Assembly: GCA_029856425.1 (NCBI GenBank)
Contig: JAHQWZ010000093.1
Coordinates: forward strand, 1-7,094
Length of the DNA: 7,094 nucleotides
Direction of reading: 5' to 3'
Source: Candidatus Thorarchaeota archaeon
Lineage (GTDB): Archaea > Asgardarchaeota > Thorarchaeia > Thorarchaeales > Thorarchaeaceae
Shown: positions 5,830 through 7,094 of the stretch, piece after piece
How positions within the stretch are numbered: the stretch's first letter is position 1
Layout of the letters: every line of letters starts with the position of its first letter
Program-made: the position numbers and the translations under genes
The notes under the pieces: generated by a model
Told to the model about the DNA's origin: nothing
Databases searched by the model: none
Seen by the model: the letters and a program-made list of their open reading frames with translations, nothing else

Positions 5830-7094
5830 TTGCAAACACTTCGCCAAACAGCTCCAGAGATTACAGAGCTATCAGTTTCCGCCTGGTTCTATAGAAATCG
5901 GACGATTGCAGGATTTGACAACCCAGCACGCTCACTCTATGTTTCCATCAGAGAACTCGTAGAGAACAGTCTTGACGCATGTGAATATGTAGGCGTTTTG
6001 CCAGAAGTATGGATTGCTCTAGAGAGGGAATGCCTGGTGGATGATTACGCACCGCTCATTGAATCGGGAGCTGAGATTTTCAAGCTAACCATAATAGACA
6101 ACGGCTCTGGAATACCTGCTGAAAAAGTTCCCCAGCTGATTGGCAAAATGTTGACGGGAACTAAATTCACTCTAAAACAAAGTCGAGGCACATTCGGACT
6201 GGGAGGTAGCCTCGCATTACTTTATGGACAAGTCACAACCCAGAAGCCAATTGAGATTGTAACCGGCCAAGTTGACAGTACTGAACGGCATAGACTATTG
6301 ATGCGACTTGATATTGAGAACAATACCCCAATCATCATCGAAGTCGAGCGGGAAACCAAGGGATCCAGTGAACATGGAACAGAAGTATCGTATTATCTAG
6401 AAGGAGACTGGATGAGAAGTAAGCGCAAGATCTTAGACTACTTTTCTCAAACAAGCGTGATAGTTCCATATGCATCCATTCGATTCGATGATCCAGATGG
6501 CAATACTCTCAGGCTCAACCGATTGACTGAGAAGCTACCCATGACTCCGCGAGAGATGAAGCCGCATCCTAGAGGTGTAGATGTTGAGGCACTGAAATCA
6601 ATGATTTTGCAGACCCGGGCCAAGAATCTACGCTCATTTATGACAGGTTCGTTTCAAAGAGTAGGTTCAACTACTGCTAAGAGACTCCTCCTGGATGCTA
6701 GGTTGGATCCAGGAAGACATCCAAATGAATTGACGGAACAGGAGCTTGTTAATATTATGAAGACCCTGAATAGCTATGACAGATTTCAGCCTCCTTCTGC
6801 AGAATCACTCTCACCTGCAGGAGTGGATCTCCTAGAAACTGGTATACAACGATTGAATCCAGATATTGCGGTTGTGCGCCAGAGAAATCCCAGTGTCTAT
6901 GAAGGGCATCCGTTCATCATAGAAGTTGGCGCTGCATATGGAGGGGACCTGAAGAGTGGAGTCCTCCTGTATAGGTTTGCCAATCGAATTCCACTCCTCT
7001 ATGACGAGCGATCGGGGGTTTCTAGCAGGGTAATAAGAGAATTGAATCTCAAGAACTATGGATTGAAACTGGATGAACCTCTGGCTTTCTTTGT
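5830..7094 (+). CDS. top6B: DNA topoisomerase VI subunit B, C-terminus beyond the window
   Basis: The frame is open from TTG 5830 to the right edge, 421 codons. Subunit B is the ATP-binding half of the type IIB topoisomerase that passes one DNA duplex through another together with the cleaving subunit A. The GHKL ATPase motifs are clear: the N-box around E42 and N46 (ELVENSLDA), D90 in IDNGSGIP, and the G-rich lid R-G-T-F-G-L-G-G at 119-126. The helix-two-turn-helix region follows at about 240-310, then the transducer with EGHPFIIEVG near 358-367 and the switch lysine K408 in LKNYG. The usual Trp of the WKxY switch motif is Leu here. The start is TTG, chosen for its strong ribosome site and because the chain then begins about 15 residues before the conserved region, as in relatives. 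Roughly a hundred residues are probably missing at the C-terminus. Subunit A is not in the window. Confidence 0.96.
   Translation, partial: MQTLRQTAPEITELSVSAWFYRNRTIAGFDNPARSLYVSIRELVENSLDACEYVGVLPEVWIALERECLVDDYAPLIESGAEIFKLTIIDNGSGIPAEKVPQLIGKMLTGTKFTLKQSRGTFGLGGSLALLYGQVTTQKPIEIVTGQVDSTERHRLLMRLDIENNTPIIIEVERETKGSSEHGTEVSYYLEGDWMRSKRKILDYFSQTSVIVPYASIRFDDPDGNTLRLNRLTEKLPMTPREMKPHPRGVDVEALKSMILQTRAKNLRSFMTGSFQRVGSTTAKRLLLDARLDPGRHPNELTEQELVNIMKTLNSYDRFQPPSAESLSPAGVDLLETGIQRLNPDIAVVRQRNPSVYEGHPFIIEVGAAYGGDLKSGVLLYRFANRIPLLYDERSGVSSRVIRELNLKNYGLKLDEPLAFF

Overview
The window reads as a piece of an archaeal chromosome. It carries a two-ring CDC48/VAT-type AAA ATPase with a proteasome-docking C-terminus, a small heat-shock protein, an AN1 zinc-finger M50 membrane protease and DNA topoisomerase VI subunit B. 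Starts have purine-rich Shine-Dalgarno sequences, one start is TTG, and TATA-like elements lie in the only divergent intergenic region. The p97-like end of the ATPase and the AN1 domain suggest an Asgard-type lineage, but I cannot fix the taxon from this sequence alone. I see no mobile element, CRISPR array, rRNA or tRNA.

Layout: 1-1788 (minus) is the N-terminal 596 codons of a GH38-family alpha-mannosidase-like protein, cut by the left edge. 1789-1914 is a 126-base gap holding two perfect hairpins. 1915-4143 (minus) is CDC48. 4157-4582 (minus) is an Hsp20-family chaperone, 13 bases upstream of CDC48 and almost certainly in its operon. 4583-4853 is a 271-base divergent promoter region. 4854-5741 (plus) is the AN1/M50 protease. 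5742-5829 is a short gap with a strong ribosome binding site. 5830-7094 (plus) is topoisomerase VI subunit B, cut by the right edge.

Functionally, four of the five genes fit a protein quality-control theme: a holdase chaperone, an unfoldase able to feed the 20S proteasome, an intramembrane protease with a cytosolic AN1 finger, and a cytoplasmic mannosidase. The mannosidase recalls the cytosolic GH38 enzyme that trims glycans released during eukaryotic p97-dependent ER-associated degradation. The combination is the most interesting point in the window, but the functional link is inferred from gene proximity and eukaryotic parallels. Topoisomerase VI B looks like an ordinary housekeeping neighbour.
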